64,000 nt of DNA from Sphingomonas sp. TREG-RG-20F-R18-01. GTDB taxonomy: Bacteria; Pseudomonadota; Alphaproteobacteria; Sphingomonadales; Sphingomonadaceae. The stretch's first letter is position 1. The number at the start of each line of letters is the position of its first letter. The stretch is from positions 558,001 through 622,000 of the forward strand of contig NZ_JAKNQQ010000001.1 of NCBI RefSeq assembly GCF_022662475.1. The letters are read 5' to 3'. The notes under the pieces are model-generated. The model saw only the letters and a program-made list of their open reading frames with translations, did not search any database and was not told the origin of the DNA. The translations under genes and the position numbers were made by a program. Below, piece after piece: positions 52,859 to 64,000 of the stretch.

Positions 52859-53184
52859 TCCGCGCGCTCCTTAGAAATCTTGATGATGTTCATGAACGCC
52901 CCGATGACCGCCAGCGCCAGCACGATGAGCAATGCCCACGGACTGGTACCGAACCACGAATCGAGCGCCCAGCCGAGGATACCACCGCCAAGCAGCGCGC
53001 CGAGCAATAGCGCAAGAACACGCGTGCCCTGGCCATAGCCCTTCGCCTGCGGCACCGCGCCACGGCCACGCGACTGCGATGCCGCGCGTGCCGAAGCGAT
53101 GCGGGCGTCGAGGTCGTCGGTCGGGCGGTTGTCGGCCAAGGGGCGCATGTCCTGATAAGAAAACGCCGCCGTGCTGTCTGGCAC
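52855..53184 (-). CDS. atpI: ATP synthase assembly protein AtpI (AtpZ-like)
   Basis: A 109-residue protein with a charged N-terminus (DLDARIASARAASQSRGRGA) and two membrane helices (VLALLLGALLGGGILGWAL; WALLIVLALAVIGAFMNIIK). It helps assemble the c-ring. It opens the F0 operon, and the CGGAAAACAGGAGG upstream looks like the ribosome-site region of a preceding leader. Confidence 0.9.
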   Translation of the reverse strand: MPDSTAAFSYQDMRPLADNRPTDDLDARIASARAASQSRGRGAVPQAKGYGQGTRVLALLLGALLGGGILGWALDSWFGTSPWALLIVLALAVIGAFMNIIKISKERAE

Positions 53185-53344
53185 CGCGACGGTATGTTCG
53201 GAAAACAGGAGGAAGCCTCCCGTGTGACGGATCGTTTAGGAAGCTGGCCGGGGGGTGTCAACCATTGGTCGCGGTCCGGCCCTTCCCCTCGCGCGGCGGG
53301 GGCTGGCGCGTTGCTTCGTCGCAAGCGTAACGATATGCCGTGCC

Positions 53345-54040
53345 ATGATGAAGCCGCCCGTCACTGCCCCCATGGATCAAGCGGGACACCGGATGCGGTT
53401 GCGCCAACGCCTGCTGCAGAACGGCGGAGAGGCGTTGCTCGACTATGAACTCGTCGAATATCTTCTGGCGCTGGCGATCCCGCGACGCGATATGAAGCCG
53501 CTCGCCAAGGCGCTGATCGCCGAATTCGGTGGGCTCGGCGCGGTGTTCACCGCAGAACCCGAGGCCTTGCTGCGGATATCGGGGATGGGCGACACGTCCG
53601 TCGCCGCGATCAAGATCGTCCAGGCCGCCGCCTTGCGGCTGCTCCGGATCGAGGCGAGCACCCGCCCCGTCCTGGCGAGCTGGCAGGCGCTGATCGACTA
53701 TCTCCACGCCGACATGGCGCACCGCACCAACGAACGCGTCCGCGTGCTGCACCTCAATGCGCGCAACATCCTGCTGCGCGACGAAGTGATGAGCGACGGG
53801 TCGATCGACGAGGCGGCGGTATACGTCCGCGAGGTCATCCGGCGCGCGATCGACCTGGGCTCCGCGGCGATCATCCTCGTGCACAATCACCCGAGCGGCG
53901 ACCCGGCGCCGAGCCGCGCCGACATCGATATCACCCGCCGCGTTGCGGAAGCGGGCAAGCGCATGGGAATCGCCCTGCACGACCATATCATCATCGCCGG
54001 ATCCGGGCATGCGAGCCTGCGCGCCATGGGACTGCTGTAG
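53345..54040 (+). CDS. radC: RadC family JAB/MPN-domain protein
   Basis: About 231 residues from ATG (MMKPPVTAPMDQAGH). N-terminal helix-hairpin-helix region (LLDYELVEYLLALAI ... LLRISGMGDTSVAAIKIVQA) and a C-terminal JAB metalloprotease-like domain with HNHPSGDPAPS and an upstream Glu. The metal-binding set His-x-His-x10-Asp is present. RadC has no settled repair role; family members occur in mobile elements and chromosomes. The longest frame extends 30 codons upstream but contains no ribosome site. Confidence 0.93.
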   Translation: MMKPPVTAPMDQAGHRMRLRQRLLQNGGEALLDYELVEYLLALAIPRRDMKPLAKALIAEFGGLGAVFTAEPEALLRISGMGDTSVAAIKIVQAAALRLLRIEASTRPVLASWQALIDYLHADMAHRTNERVRVLHLNARNILLRDEVMSDGSIDEAAVYVREVIRRAIDLGSAAIILVHNHPSGDPAPSRADIDITRRVAEAGKRMGIALHDHIIIAGSGHASLRAMGLL

Positions 54041-54129
54041 ACCCGTCGACCGGACCGGCCCGCTTGTCCGCTGGTCTCTGCCCCTCTCCTGGAACGCTCC
54101 CGAGGGGGCGAACCGGAAGCGGCCGGTGC

Positions 54130-55356
54130 TCAGGTATACGCCTTCATCAGGTCGGCCCGATGCCGGAACACGTCCTCATCGGTGAAGGGATAGCCATCCA
54201 TGGCAGCCGCGGCGAACAACGCCTGCAACTGCGGCCGATCGGCATCCAGGCTCGACACCGCGGCCGCCAGCGCGATCGGATTGCGCGGAGTGAGCACACC
54301 GCCGGCGTGTTTCGAAATGAGATCGGCAGGATAGGAACTGTCATATCCGACAATGGGCGTACCCGACAACAATGCCTCGATCAGGCAGCGCGGCGATTCG
54401 CTGGTCATGTGACAGAAGAGGAAGACGTCCGCCCCGCGCACCTCGGCGAGGAGTGCCTCCCGGTCCGCATGATGACCCGCGAACTCGATCGACGCTTGCA
54501 ACCCCAGCTCGTCGACATAGGCGCGGGCATATTCCAGTTCGGGCCCCTCGCCGAGCCAACGCGCCTGGAAGGCCGTCCCGTTGCGCCGCAACTGGTGCAG
54601 CGTGTCGATCCAGTCCCGGACACCTTTGTCGGCATGGACACGCCCGGTATACACGATCTTCAACGCGCGCTGTGCCTGCGCACTCACCGCCTTCGCCTGA
54701 AGTTCGCTCGGCTGGATCCGGGACGACGGGCTGAGGTGGATGTTATGCACGAGCATCGGACGCGCGCTGTATCGCGCATACGCTTCATAGCAGTCTGCGC
54801 CATGCAACAGGCTCAACGTGCTGCGTCGGATCACGAATCGCTCGAAATGCTTCATCGCCTTGGACAAGGCCAGGCGGTACACCCGGCGCAGACCATGCAC
54901 CTGCTGCGCCTGGAAATGCGTGACCTGCGACTCGACCCGATCGGTCCACACCGCCGCGCGCCGTTGCTTGACCCGCGCAAGCAACGCACCGACCGCAGCC
55001 CAATCCCCCGCAAGTCCACCAATTGCGAAATGCAGATGGCTCGAGCGATCGATCTGGGTCTGCAGCAGTCGCAGGACAGACGGGAGCGCAATCAAAAAGC
55101 CGACGAACTTCCGCTTGTCGGGAAGCGGAACGAGCTGACAGTCTTCGTCCCGGGCGGCCGCGTCCCATGGCGACGTTCCGCCCGGAGGCGTAGCAACGTC
55201 GATCTGCGGCACGCAAAGGATTAACCTATTGAAGTTTCTCAGCCACATCCGTAGCCCATTCTGGGCCTGCGTATCCAGATAAAGCGCGCCGTCGCACCGC
55301 CACACCGGAAGCGGCAGCACAAGTAACAAAGTCGTGCCGGATACGGGAGCTTTCAT
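54130..55356 (-). CDS. Glycosyltransferase family 4 protein
   Basis: A GT-B glycosyltransferase of about 408 residues from MKAPVSGTTLLLVLPLPVWR. The C-terminal GT4 signature is ALKIVYTGRVHADKGVRDWI, followed by LGEGPELEYARAYVDELGLQ and the nucleotide-sugar acidic pair ESPRCLIEALLSGTPIVGYD. It transfers a sugar to a lipid or polysaccharide acceptor; the donor is not visible. It stands alone. Upstream, the gap has lower GC than the surroundings. Confidence 0.88.
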   Translation of the reverse strand: MKAPVSGTTLLLVLPLPVWRCDGALYLDTQAQNGLRMWLRNFNRLILCVPQIDVATPPGGTSPWDAAARDEDCQLVPLPDKRKFVGFLIALPSVLRLLQTQIDRSSHLHFAIGGLAGDWAAVGALLARVKQRRAAVWTDRVESQVTHFQAQQVHGLRRVYRLALSKAMKHFERFVIRRSTLSLLHGADCYEAYARYSARPMLVHNIHLSPSSRIQPSELQAKAVSAQAQRALKIVYTGRVHADKGVRDWIDTLHQLRRNGTAFQARWLGEGPELEYARAYVDELGLQASIEFAGHHADREALLAEVRGADVFLFCHMTSESPRCLIEALLSGTPIVGYDSSYPADLISKHAGGVLTPRNPIALAAAVSSLDADRPQLQALFAAAAMDGYPFTDEDVFRHRADLMKAYT

Positions 55357-55483
55357 GGAAGGAGTCTCTTGGCTGCATATGTAATACTCGTCACACGCGG
55401 CCCAGAACACCGACCCACCAAGCAATGACAGCACGTCCACGATTATATCGCAACAAAAATATGGTGGCTAAATGCTTAACAAC

Positions 55484-56698
<1,215 letters not shown>

Positions 56699-56754
56699 GC
56701 AGTCGAAGGCCGGTCCTCCCCCTTGTACACGGGGGGCCGGCCCGACCGGGCAAA

Positions 56755-56770
56755 CGCAATACGTATTGCG
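56755..56770. promoter_or_regulatory. Palindromic operator upstream of the ArsR gene
   Basis: CGCAATAC-GTATTGCG is a perfect 16-base palindrome 30 bases before the likely start ATG. ArsR-family repressors bind such sites at their own promoters. An alternative TTG start at 56766 would lie inside it, which argues against that start. Confidence 0.6.
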
Positions 56771-56799
56771 ATCGGATCAATATCCTATAGTCCGGATAT

Positions 56800-57134
56800 A
56801 TGGAATCACATTTGCGATAGCGGCCCTGGGCTCGCTTGCTCAGGGCACCAGGCTCGACACCTTCCGGCTCCTGGCCAGAAACGGTCCCGACGGGCTTCCG
56901 GCGGGAGAGGTCGCGCGCCAGCTCAATGTTCCCCAGAACACCATGTCCGCACATCTGGCGATCCTGACCCGTGCCGGGCTGGTCCGTTTCGAACGCAGCG
57001 GCCGCACGATCTTCTATCGCGCCGATCTCGATTCGGTGCGCGGATTGATGCGGTTTTTGGCGCACGATTGCTGCGCGGGCAATGCCGCCATGTGCAGCGC
57101 ACTGGTCGACGATCTCGTGTCAAACCGAAGATGA
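56800..57134 (+). CDS. ArsR family winged-helix regulator, apparent N-terminal frameshift
   Basis: The body is clear: LGSLAQGTRLDTFRLLARNG, then LPAGEVARQLNVPQNTMSAH (recognition helix), LAILTRAGLVRFERSGRTIF and a C-terminal DCCAGN that may bind metal. Family members start with ME-S-x-x-A-x-x-ALxxLAQ. Here an ATG at 56800 gives MESH but the frame is then one base short of continuing into AIAALGSLAQ; one extra base near 56812 restores a 111-residue protein. Without it only a TTG at 56766, inside the operator palindrome, could start the frame. Function otherwise normal: metal- or stress-responsive repressor. Confidence 0.75.
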
Positions 57135-57362
57135 GGGTGCGAAAGACGGTCGTCGTCGCGTCCATGAATGCTGCCATACGACCTGTCGCCTGACACCGCG
57201 CCTCCTCCCGCTGTACCGGGCCAACCTTGATCCGATGTATTCGTGTCGTTCGCGTCGTTCGTCACGGTGACGCCCGGATTTCGATCTGCAACGTGCGACC
57301 TACTACCTTCCCTCGATACTGAGCAGTTGACACCGCGCTCGGCAGCGTGGCCTCTACCGTCG

Positions 57363-57380
57363 TGGCTTGGGGGCAAGCCA
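57363..57380 (+). other. Hairpin before a secreted-protein gene
   Basis: TGGCTTG-GGGG-CAAGCCA, perfect 7-base arms with a 4-base loop, lies just upstream of the AGGGGGG ribosome site of the next gene. It may influence translation or be a leftover terminator. The rest of the gap 57135-57398 shows nothing I can name. Confidence 0.35.
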
Positions 57381-57398
57381 TACAGGGGGGGACTTATC

Positions 57399-58064
57399 AT
57401 GAAGGTACGACTCTGCGCGATCGTCTTGATCGCGCTGCCGACGATTGCGGGCGCCGCCATAGCACCGCAGGCCATGATCGTCGGCGATTCAGCGACGCCG
57501 ACACTGCGAATCGGAACGCAGATTCCGGTTCAACTCCGCACCGAGCTTACCACGCAGAACAAGGTCCTCCGCGTCGGGCAGCGGTTCGAGGTCGAGACGA
57601 CCGAACCCGTCATGCTCAACGGCCAGATCGTCATCCCGGTCGGCACACCGGGGACTGGCGAAATAACCAGGGTCACCAACAAGGGCATGTGGGGCAAGTC
57701 GGGTCATTTCGAGATCCGTTTGCTATATCTCAGGGTCGGGGACCGGGAGATACGCCTGTCGGGTACGCTCGACGACAAGGGCAAGGCCGGCGGTCTCGGC
57801 GCCGCGGCGGTATCCGCCATCGTTTTCCTGCCGGCCGGTTTCTTCATGACGGGGACGAGCGCCCGCATGCCAGCCGGCACCATCATCAAAGGGTCGCTGG
57901 GCGAAGACGTTCCGGTTGCCTTCGCCAACATCGCACCGGCGCGCCCGCTTCAGGTGGCGGGGTCGGCTGCCGGCGCGAGCGGCGCGCCAGGGATCACGGC
58001 GGCGCCAGTTTCGTCGCCCGCCATCGCAACGACGACCCTGTCGAGCGTCGTCGCGCCGAAATAA
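57399..58064 (+). CDS. Secreted hypothetical protein
   Basis: A 221-residue protein. MKVRLCAIVLIALPTIAGAA is a signal peptide. The mature part has QIPVQLRTELTTQNKVLRVG, VIPVGTPGTGEITRVTNKGM and HFEIRLLYLRVGDREIRLSG, a beta-rich domain seen in periplasmic proteins of unknown role in sphingomonads, then a low-complexity Ala/Gly/Ser tail. A longer frame upstream is not needed. No function known. Confidence 0.75.
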   Translation: MKVRLCAIVLIALPTIAGAAIAPQAMIVGDSATPTLRIGTQIPVQLRTELTTQNKVLRVGQRFEVETTEPVMLNGQIVIPVGTPGTGEITRVTNKGMWGKSGHFEIRLLYLRVGDREIRLSGTLDDKGKAGGLGAAAVSAIVFLPAGFFMTGTSARMPAGTIIKGSLGEDVPVAFANIAPARPLQVAGSAAGASGAPGITAAPVSSPAIATTTLSSVVAPK

Positions 58065-58170
58065 GCTGCCATTGCCACCGTGTGCCGGACACGGTGGCGA
58101 TAGGCATCACGGGCACCGCGATGCTGGATCGAGCGCCAGCGGGTCGCCGGCCTTGTCGTGCAGCGGCCGC

Positions 58171-58617
58171 TTATGCCGCAGCGGACAGGAACGTGGTGAG
58201 TTCGCCCTTCGACACCTTCTTGTTCTTGTCGGTATCGGCCTGAGCAAACGCCTGCGCGATCCAGCTTTTGGTGGCCGGCGCCGTAGCCTTGGTGGACGGA
58301 TCGCTCGCGGTCTTGAGGGCAACCATCCACGCGCCAAATTCTCTCGCACTCAGCGCACCGTCGTGATCCTTGTCGTAGGTCGGAAATTCGGTGCCGACGA
58401 CATCGGCAACTTGCGTACCCGTCGCAGGCTGCGCCGCAGCGGCCTGACCCGATTCGGGCGGGACGGAAGATTGCGGGCCGGAAGCCGGCTGTGACGGATC
58501 AATACTCGCCGCCCCCTGCTGCGCACCGGCAGGTACGTTGGTCGACGGTTGCGCGACCTGACCAAATACTGGCGTAGCAACCAGAGCGACCGATGCAATA
58601 CAGATGAACTTCAACAT
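58171..58617 (-). CDS. Secreted EF-hand calcium-binding protein
   Basis: A 148-residue protein. MLKFICIASVALVATPVFGQ is a signal peptide, then an Ala/Pro/Gln/Ser-rich linker, then two EF-hand loops: DKDHDGALSARE (Asp82, 84, 86, Glu93) and DTDKNKKVSKGE (Asp128, 130, Asn132, Glu139). Both keep the Ca-ligand spacing, so it should bind calcium in the periplasm. The stop is 107 bases from the secreted protein gene on the other strand. Confidence 0.9.
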   Translation of the reverse strand: MLKFICIASVALVATPVFGQVAQPSTNVPAGAQQGAASIDPSQPASGPQSSVPPESGQAAAAQPATGTQVADVVGTEFPTYDKDHDGALSAREFGAWMVALKTASDPSTKATAPATKSWIAQAFAQADTDKNKKVSKGELTTFLSAAA

Positions 58618-58863
58618 TACGGGTCTCCTTTGTCGTAGTCGGCTGGGAGGACGGCCCAACGGACTCGATGACCCTTCATGCTGCAGATGGCCCTTATATG
58701 CTATGCCTGTAGCCCTGGTTCGCCCGATTTGAAGCCTCGCCCCGTCCCTGCTACCCCCCCGCTCATCCGGTTGCGTGCCGAATCCACGATGGTCCGATCC
58801 GGCCCCTCCGCAGGACCCCGCCCGCGCCCGTTCCGTTTGACGCAAGTTCACGAAGGATTCCCG

Positions 58864-60183
58864 ATGGTCCCCCGCTACTCCCGCCCCGCAATGACCGCGA
58901 TCTGGACGCCCGAAGCGCGCTTCCGCATCTGGTTCGAGATCGAAGCGCACGCGACCGAGGCGCTGGCCGACCTCGGCGTCGTCCCCCGCAAGGCGGCGGA
59001 CGCGCTTTGGGCATGGTGGGCGACCAAGCCCGCAATCGACGTCGCCGCGATCGACGCGATCGAAGCGGTCACCAAGCATGACGTGATCGCGTTCCTCACC
59101 TGGGTGGCGGAACAGGTCGGCGACGAAGCGCGCTTCATGCACCAGGGGATGACCTCGTCCGACGTGCTCGACACCTGTCTTGCGGTGCAGCTGGCGCAGG
59201 CGGCGGATCTGCTGATCGCGGATATCGATGCCTTGCTCGCCGCGCTGTCGGTGCGGGCGCACGAGCACAAGATGACCCCGACGATCGGGCGAAGCCACGG
59301 AATCCATGCGGAACCGGTGACATTCGGCCTCAAGCTGGCGCAGGCCTATGCCGAGTTCGCGCGCAACCGCGAGCGTCTGGTCGCGGCGCGCGCCGATATC
59401 GCGACCTGCGCGATCTCGGGGGCGGTCGGCACCTTCGCCAACATCGACCCGCGCGTCGAGGAACATGTCGCCGCCAAGCTCGGGCTGACGGTCGAGCCGG
59501 TCTCGACCCAGGTCATCCCGCGCGATCGCCATGCGATGTTCTTCGCGACCCTGGGCGTAATCGCCTCGTCGATCGAGCGGCTCGCGACCGAAGTGCGCCA
59601 TTTGCAGCGCACCGAAGTGCTGGAAGCGGAAGAGTATTTCTCGCCAGGCCAGAAGGGCTCGTCGGCGATGCCGCACAAGCGCAACCCGGTGCTGACCGAG
59701 AACCTCACCGGCCTCGCGCGAATGGTACGCGGTTATGTCACGCCCGCGCTCGAGAATGTCGCCTTGTGGCACGAGCGCGACATCAGCCATTCGTCGGTCG
59801 AGCGGTACATCGGCCCGGATGCGACGATCACGCTCGACTTCGCGCTCGGGCGGATGACCGGCGTGATCGAGAAGCTGCTCGTCTATCCGGTGCGAATGGA
59901 GAAGAATCTCAACAAGATGGGCGGTCTCGTCCATTCGCAGCGCGTGCTGCTCGCGCTGACGCAGGCCGGGGTGAGCCGCGAGGATTCGTATCGCCTCGTC
60001 CAGCGCAACGCGATGAAGGTGTGGGAATCGGATGGCGAACTGTCGCTGCTCGAACTGCTCAAGGCCGACCCGGAAGTGACCGCGGCGTTGTCGGTCGCGG
60101 AGATCGAGGACAAGTTCGATCTCGGCTATCATCTGAAGCACGTCGACACGATCTTCGCGCGGGTGTTCGGGGCGACGGGTTAA
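58864..60183 (+). CDS. purB: Adenylosuccinate lyase
   Basis: A 439-residue fumarase-superfamily lyase, started at the ATG giving MVPRYSRPAMTAIWTPEARF because AAGGA precedes it. The signature loop GQKGSSAMPHKRNPVLTENL carries the catalytic Ser; catalytic His in SHGIHAEPVTFG. It cleaves succinylaminoimidazole carboxamide ribotide and adenylosuccinate in purine synthesis. Length is usual for the short bacterial class. No other pur gene is near. Confidence 0.97.
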   Translation: MVPRYSRPAMTAIWTPEARFRIWFEIEAHATEALADLGVVPRKAADALWAWWATKPAIDVAAIDAIEAVTKHDVIAFLTWVAEQVGDEARFMHQGMTSSDVLDTCLAVQLAQAADLLIADIDALLAALSVRAHEHKMTPTIGRSHGIHAEPVTFGLKLAQAYAEFARNRERLVAARADIATCAISGAVGTFANIDPRVEEHVAAKLGLTVEPVSTQVIPRDRHAMFFATLGVIASSIERLATEVRHLQRTEVLEAEEYFSPGQKGSSAMPHKRNPVLTENLTGLARMVRGYVTPALENVALWHERDISHSSVERYIGPDATITLDFALGRMTGVIEKLLVYPVRMEKNLNKMGGLVHSQRVLLALTQAGVSREDSYRLVQRNAMKVWESDGELSLLELLKADPEVTAALSVAEIEDKFDLGYHLKHVDTIFARVFGATG

Positions 60184-60195
60184 CGGTTGGTCTAC

Positions 60196-60308
60196 GCGTT
60201 TGCACGTTTCAACGTGCAAACGCTGCACTTGCGAATGCGGGTAATAATGTTGCTGAGTTAAGCAACAATCTCCAGATGTCTCCGTGCCGGGATGATCCGG
60301 CACGGAGA
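60196..60308. promoter_or_regulatory. Three perfect inverted repeats ahead of a microprotein gene
   Basis: Within 113 bases lie three stems: GCGTTTGCACGTT-TC-AACGTGCAAACGC at 60196-60223 (13-base arms), TGTTGCT-GAGTTA-AGCAACA at 60248-60267 (7-base arms) and TCTCCGTGCCGG-GATGAT-CCGGCACGGAGA at 60279-60308 (12-base arms). The first may end purB transcription. The third contains CGGAG, the ribosome site of the 26-codon gene that follows, so if it forms in RNA it would hide that site. Confidence 0.6.
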
Positions 60309-60315
60309 CTCTCAC

Positions 60316-60396
60316 ATGCGCATCCTGCAGAACCTGGCCAGCGGCCTCATTGCCGTGGCCGGCGTCGCACTGGTGGCGGAAGTCCTGATCTTCTGA
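60316..60396 (+). CDS. Putative 26-residue membrane microprotein
   Basis: The frame from ATG encodes MRILQNLASGLIAVAGVALV followed by AEVLIF, almost wholly a single membrane helix with a charged N-terminus. CGGAG lies nine bases upstream, inside the 3' arm of the strongest hairpin. It is shorter than common gene-finder limits. It sits downstream of purB; its role is unknown. Similar single-helix microproteins in other bacteria bind and tune membrane complexes. Confidence 0.55.
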   Translation: MRILQNLASGLIAVAGVALVAEVLIF

Positions 60397-60493
60397 CCAT
60401 CCGACCGCTCGACCGCCCCTTGTGACGAGGGGCGGGAGAAGCGCTTTTGGTTTTGCTGATTATTTCGCGTTGGCGTTATCCCCGCCACTCCCT

Positions 60494-60595
60494 TCCCCGG
60501 CGGAGGCCGGGGCCCAGTAGAGATGGCCGAGGTAACGAAGCGCAGCGCGTAATGCTCTTCTGTCTCGCTACTGGGCCCCGGCCTTCGCCGGGGAA
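60494..60595. repeat. Interspersed inverted repeat, CCCCGGC family (full copy)
   Basis: TTCCCCGGCGGAGGCCGGGG... (60494-60521) and its near-perfect inverse (60568-60595, one mismatch in 28) flank a 46-base loop. The loop carries 'gagatggccgaggtaacgaa'. It is the fullest copy of the family also at 21688 and 36667. The rest of the gap 60397-60660 shows nothing else. Confidence 0.8.
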
Positions 60596-60660
60596 GTAGC
60601 AGAGGAGAGGGAAGCGCTTCCTGACGCTAGCTTACGCTACCCCCTCCGAGCTACCCCGCC

Positions 60661-61794
60661 TCACACCCAGGCGTTTTTCACCTTCTTGAAGAACCCACTC
60701 GTCTGCGGGCATTCCTTACCCGTCTCGGTGGCGCGGAATTCCTCAAGCAACTCGCGCTGGCGCGCGGTGAGGCTCGTCGGCGTCTCGACCTCGACGCGGA
60801 TCACCAGATCGCCGCGACCACGCCCCTGCAACACCGGCATCCCCGCGCCGCGTTGGCGCAATTCGCGGCCGCTTTGCGTCCCCGCCGGGATCTTGATCGT
60901 GTGATTGACCCCGTCCGGTCCCGGGATCGTAACTTCGCCGCCGAGTGCCGCGGTCGTGAAGCTGATCGGCGTGCGCGCGAACAGCGTGGTGCCCTCGCGC
61001 TCGAACAGCGGATGCCGCGCGACGTGGAGGAAAATGTAAAGATCGCCCGAAGGCGCACCACGCAGCCCAGCCTCGCCCTCGCCGGTCAGGCGAACGCGTG
61101 TGCCTTCGTCGACTCCGGCAGGGATGTTGACGGTGCGCGTCTTGGTCTGGTCGATCCGACCTTCGCCGTGGCATGCGCCGCACGGATCCGCGATCGTCTG
61201 GCCAGCACCGTGGCAGCTCGGGCACGTCCGCTCGACCACGAAGAAGCCCTGCTGCGCCCGCACTTTGCCGTGACCGTGGCACGTAGCGCAGGTCTTGGCG
61301 GACGTGCCGCGCGTCGCGCCGCTGCCGTCGCACACGTCGCATGGCGCGGACACGTCGATCGTGATGTCGGTCGACTTGCCGTGGAACGCGTCCTCGAGCG
61401 TGATTTCCATGTCGTAGCGCAAGTCCGCGCCACGCCGCGGTCCCTGCGCGCCACCGCCACCGCGCTGGCCGCCCATGAACTCGCCGAAGATGTTCTCGAA
61501 AATATCGGAGAAAGCGCCGAAGTCCTGCGCGCCGCCGCCCCCGCGACCGCCACCGCCGCCGCCCTGACGGAACGCCTCATGGCCGAAGCGATCATAGGCC
61601 GCGCGCTTCTGCGGATCCTTGAGGCAATCATACGCCTCGCTGATCGCCTTGAAATGCGCCTCGGAATCCTTGCAACCGGGGTTGCGGTCCGGGTGATATT
61701 TCATCGCCAGCTTGCGATAGGACGTTTTGATCGTCCCGTCGTCGGCGGTGCGCTCGCATTCGAGCAGTTCGTAGAAATCGACTTCGGTGCTCAT
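60661..61794 (-). CDS. dnaJ: Chaperone DnaJ
   Basis: A 377-residue type I J-protein. The J domain has His34-Pro35-Asp36 in MKYHPDRNPG; a Gly/Phe-rich part with GGGGGGRGGGGAQ follows; the zinc domain has four CxxCxGxG repeats (CDVCDGSG, CATCHGHG, CPSCHGAG, CGACHGEG); C-terminal substrate domains end in SGFFKKVKNAWV. It stimulates DnaK ATPase. It is 123 bases downstream of dnaK, on the same strand. An inverted repeat CGGTGGCGG/CCGCCACCG lies in the gap and may attenuate. Confidence 0.98.
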   Translation of the reverse strand: MSTEVDFYELLECERTADDGTIKTSYRKLAMKYHPDRNPGCKDSEAHFKAISEAYDCLKDPQKRAAYDRFGHEAFRQGGGGGGRGGGGAQDFGAFSDIFENIFGEFMGGQRGGGGAQGPRRGADLRYDMEITLEDAFHGKSTDITIDVSAPCDVCDGSGATRGTSAKTCATCHGHGKVRAQQGFFVVERTCPSCHGAGQTIADPCGACHGEGRIDQTKTRTVNIPAGVDEGTRVRLTGEGEAGLRGAPSGDLYIFLHVARHPLFEREGTTLFARTPISFTTAALGGEVTIPGPDGVNHTIKIPAGTQSGRELRQRGAGMPVLQGRGRGDLVIRVEVETPTSLTARQRELLEEFRATETGKECPQTSGFFKKVKNAWV

Positions 61795-61917
61795 GTCAGG
61801 CCCTCAGACCGGGAGACGGTGGCGGGTGGAACAGCGACCGGATCAACCGCCCTGCCCCAAACCGCCACCGCCGCGCCCGGCGGCCCTCCCCCGCCAAGCG
61901 AGAGAGGGCGTTTGTGC

Positions 61918-63819
<1,902 letters not shown>

Positions 63820-63900
63820 TGGTCCTCTGGGGCCCCCGTCAGTCAAAAAATGGACGTTCAGCCGTGCCCTCGAACTGAGCGGCACGACCCGTTACTCCAG

Positions 63901-63930
63901 CGATATAGGGGGGCTTTTGCTTGTCGCAAG
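63901..63930 (-). promoter_or_regulatory. RpoH (sigma32)-type promoter of dnaK-dnaJ
   Basis: On the minus strand, CTTGCGA (63930-63924) and CCTATAT (63909-63903) are 17 bases apart from the end of CTTG, a close match to the alphaproteobacterial heat-shock consensus CTTG-N17-CCTATNT. It lies 82 bases before the dnaK start. Confidence 0.75.
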
Positions 63931-64000
63931 ATTTTCGCACGCCTAGAGACGCCTTTGGGTTCCCAATGCGGGAGATAAGATTTGAACGTGCGGTTTTTTG

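Overview
The window is a high-GC alphaproteobacterial chromosome segment, most likely Sphingomonas or a close sphingomonad. Support comes from the F0 gene order atpI-atpB-atpE-b'-b, the tamA-tamB pair, an RpoH-type promoter before dnaK-dnaJ, many GTG/TTG starts in 4-base overlaps, and intergenic CCCCGGC-type inverted repeats. Family names rest on motifs and remembered families; no database search was possible.

Region 1-7.2 kb is an accessory block ending at a tRNA-Arg(CCU) gene. It holds the end of a D12-class DNA adenine methylase, small orphan genes, a SRAP-domain protein, and a divergent cassette: an N6-adenine DNA methyltransferase with a specificity-like C-terminus on one strand, and a P-loop ATPase (zinc ribbon plus helix-hairpin-helix tail) translationally coupled to a HEPN-motif protein on the other. 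I do not recognise this cassette as a named defence system; it is the main candidate for something undescribed. A three-gene nuclease operon (GIY-YIG, PD-(D/E)XK-like, and a short protein resembling a helicase N-terminus) lies between it and the tRNA.

Region 7.3-15.2 kb is core: DUF1178, a nitrilase-family amidase, grxC, a frameshifted comF, a divergent methyltransferase, a sensor kinase with its response regulator, and an EAL phosphodiesterase. At 15.05-15.23 kb is a compact unit with promoter, palindrome, ribosome site, 17-codon reading frame and hairpin. Region 15.4-32 kb carries argE, an EmrAB/NodT efflux operon with a TetR regulator and palindromic operator, a Baeyer-Villiger-type monooxygenase, tamA-tamB and malate synthase G.

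Region 32-36.6 kb is tyrosine catabolism: a MarR regulator and its probable operator, hpd, a triple repeat, hmgA, then a coupled pair of a YqcI/YcgG (GntA-like) heme protein and a DUF1989 protein. Region 36.8-50.6 kb is mixed: ATP-grasp, coniferyl aldehyde dehydrogenase, prepilin peptidase, thiolase, membrane proteins, a 2-hydroxyacid dehydrogenase, a PhyH-like oxygenase, a large polytopic protein and uvrC. Region 50.7-64 kb holds the ATP synthase F0 operon, radC, a glycosyltransferase, a threonine synthase-like enzyme, an ArsR regulator with an apparent N-terminal frameshift, purB, a 26-codon membrane microprotein behind three hairpins, and dnaK-dnaJ.

Both apparent frameshifts (comF, arsR) would be repaired by one extra base, so assembly error should be excluded before calling them broken genes.
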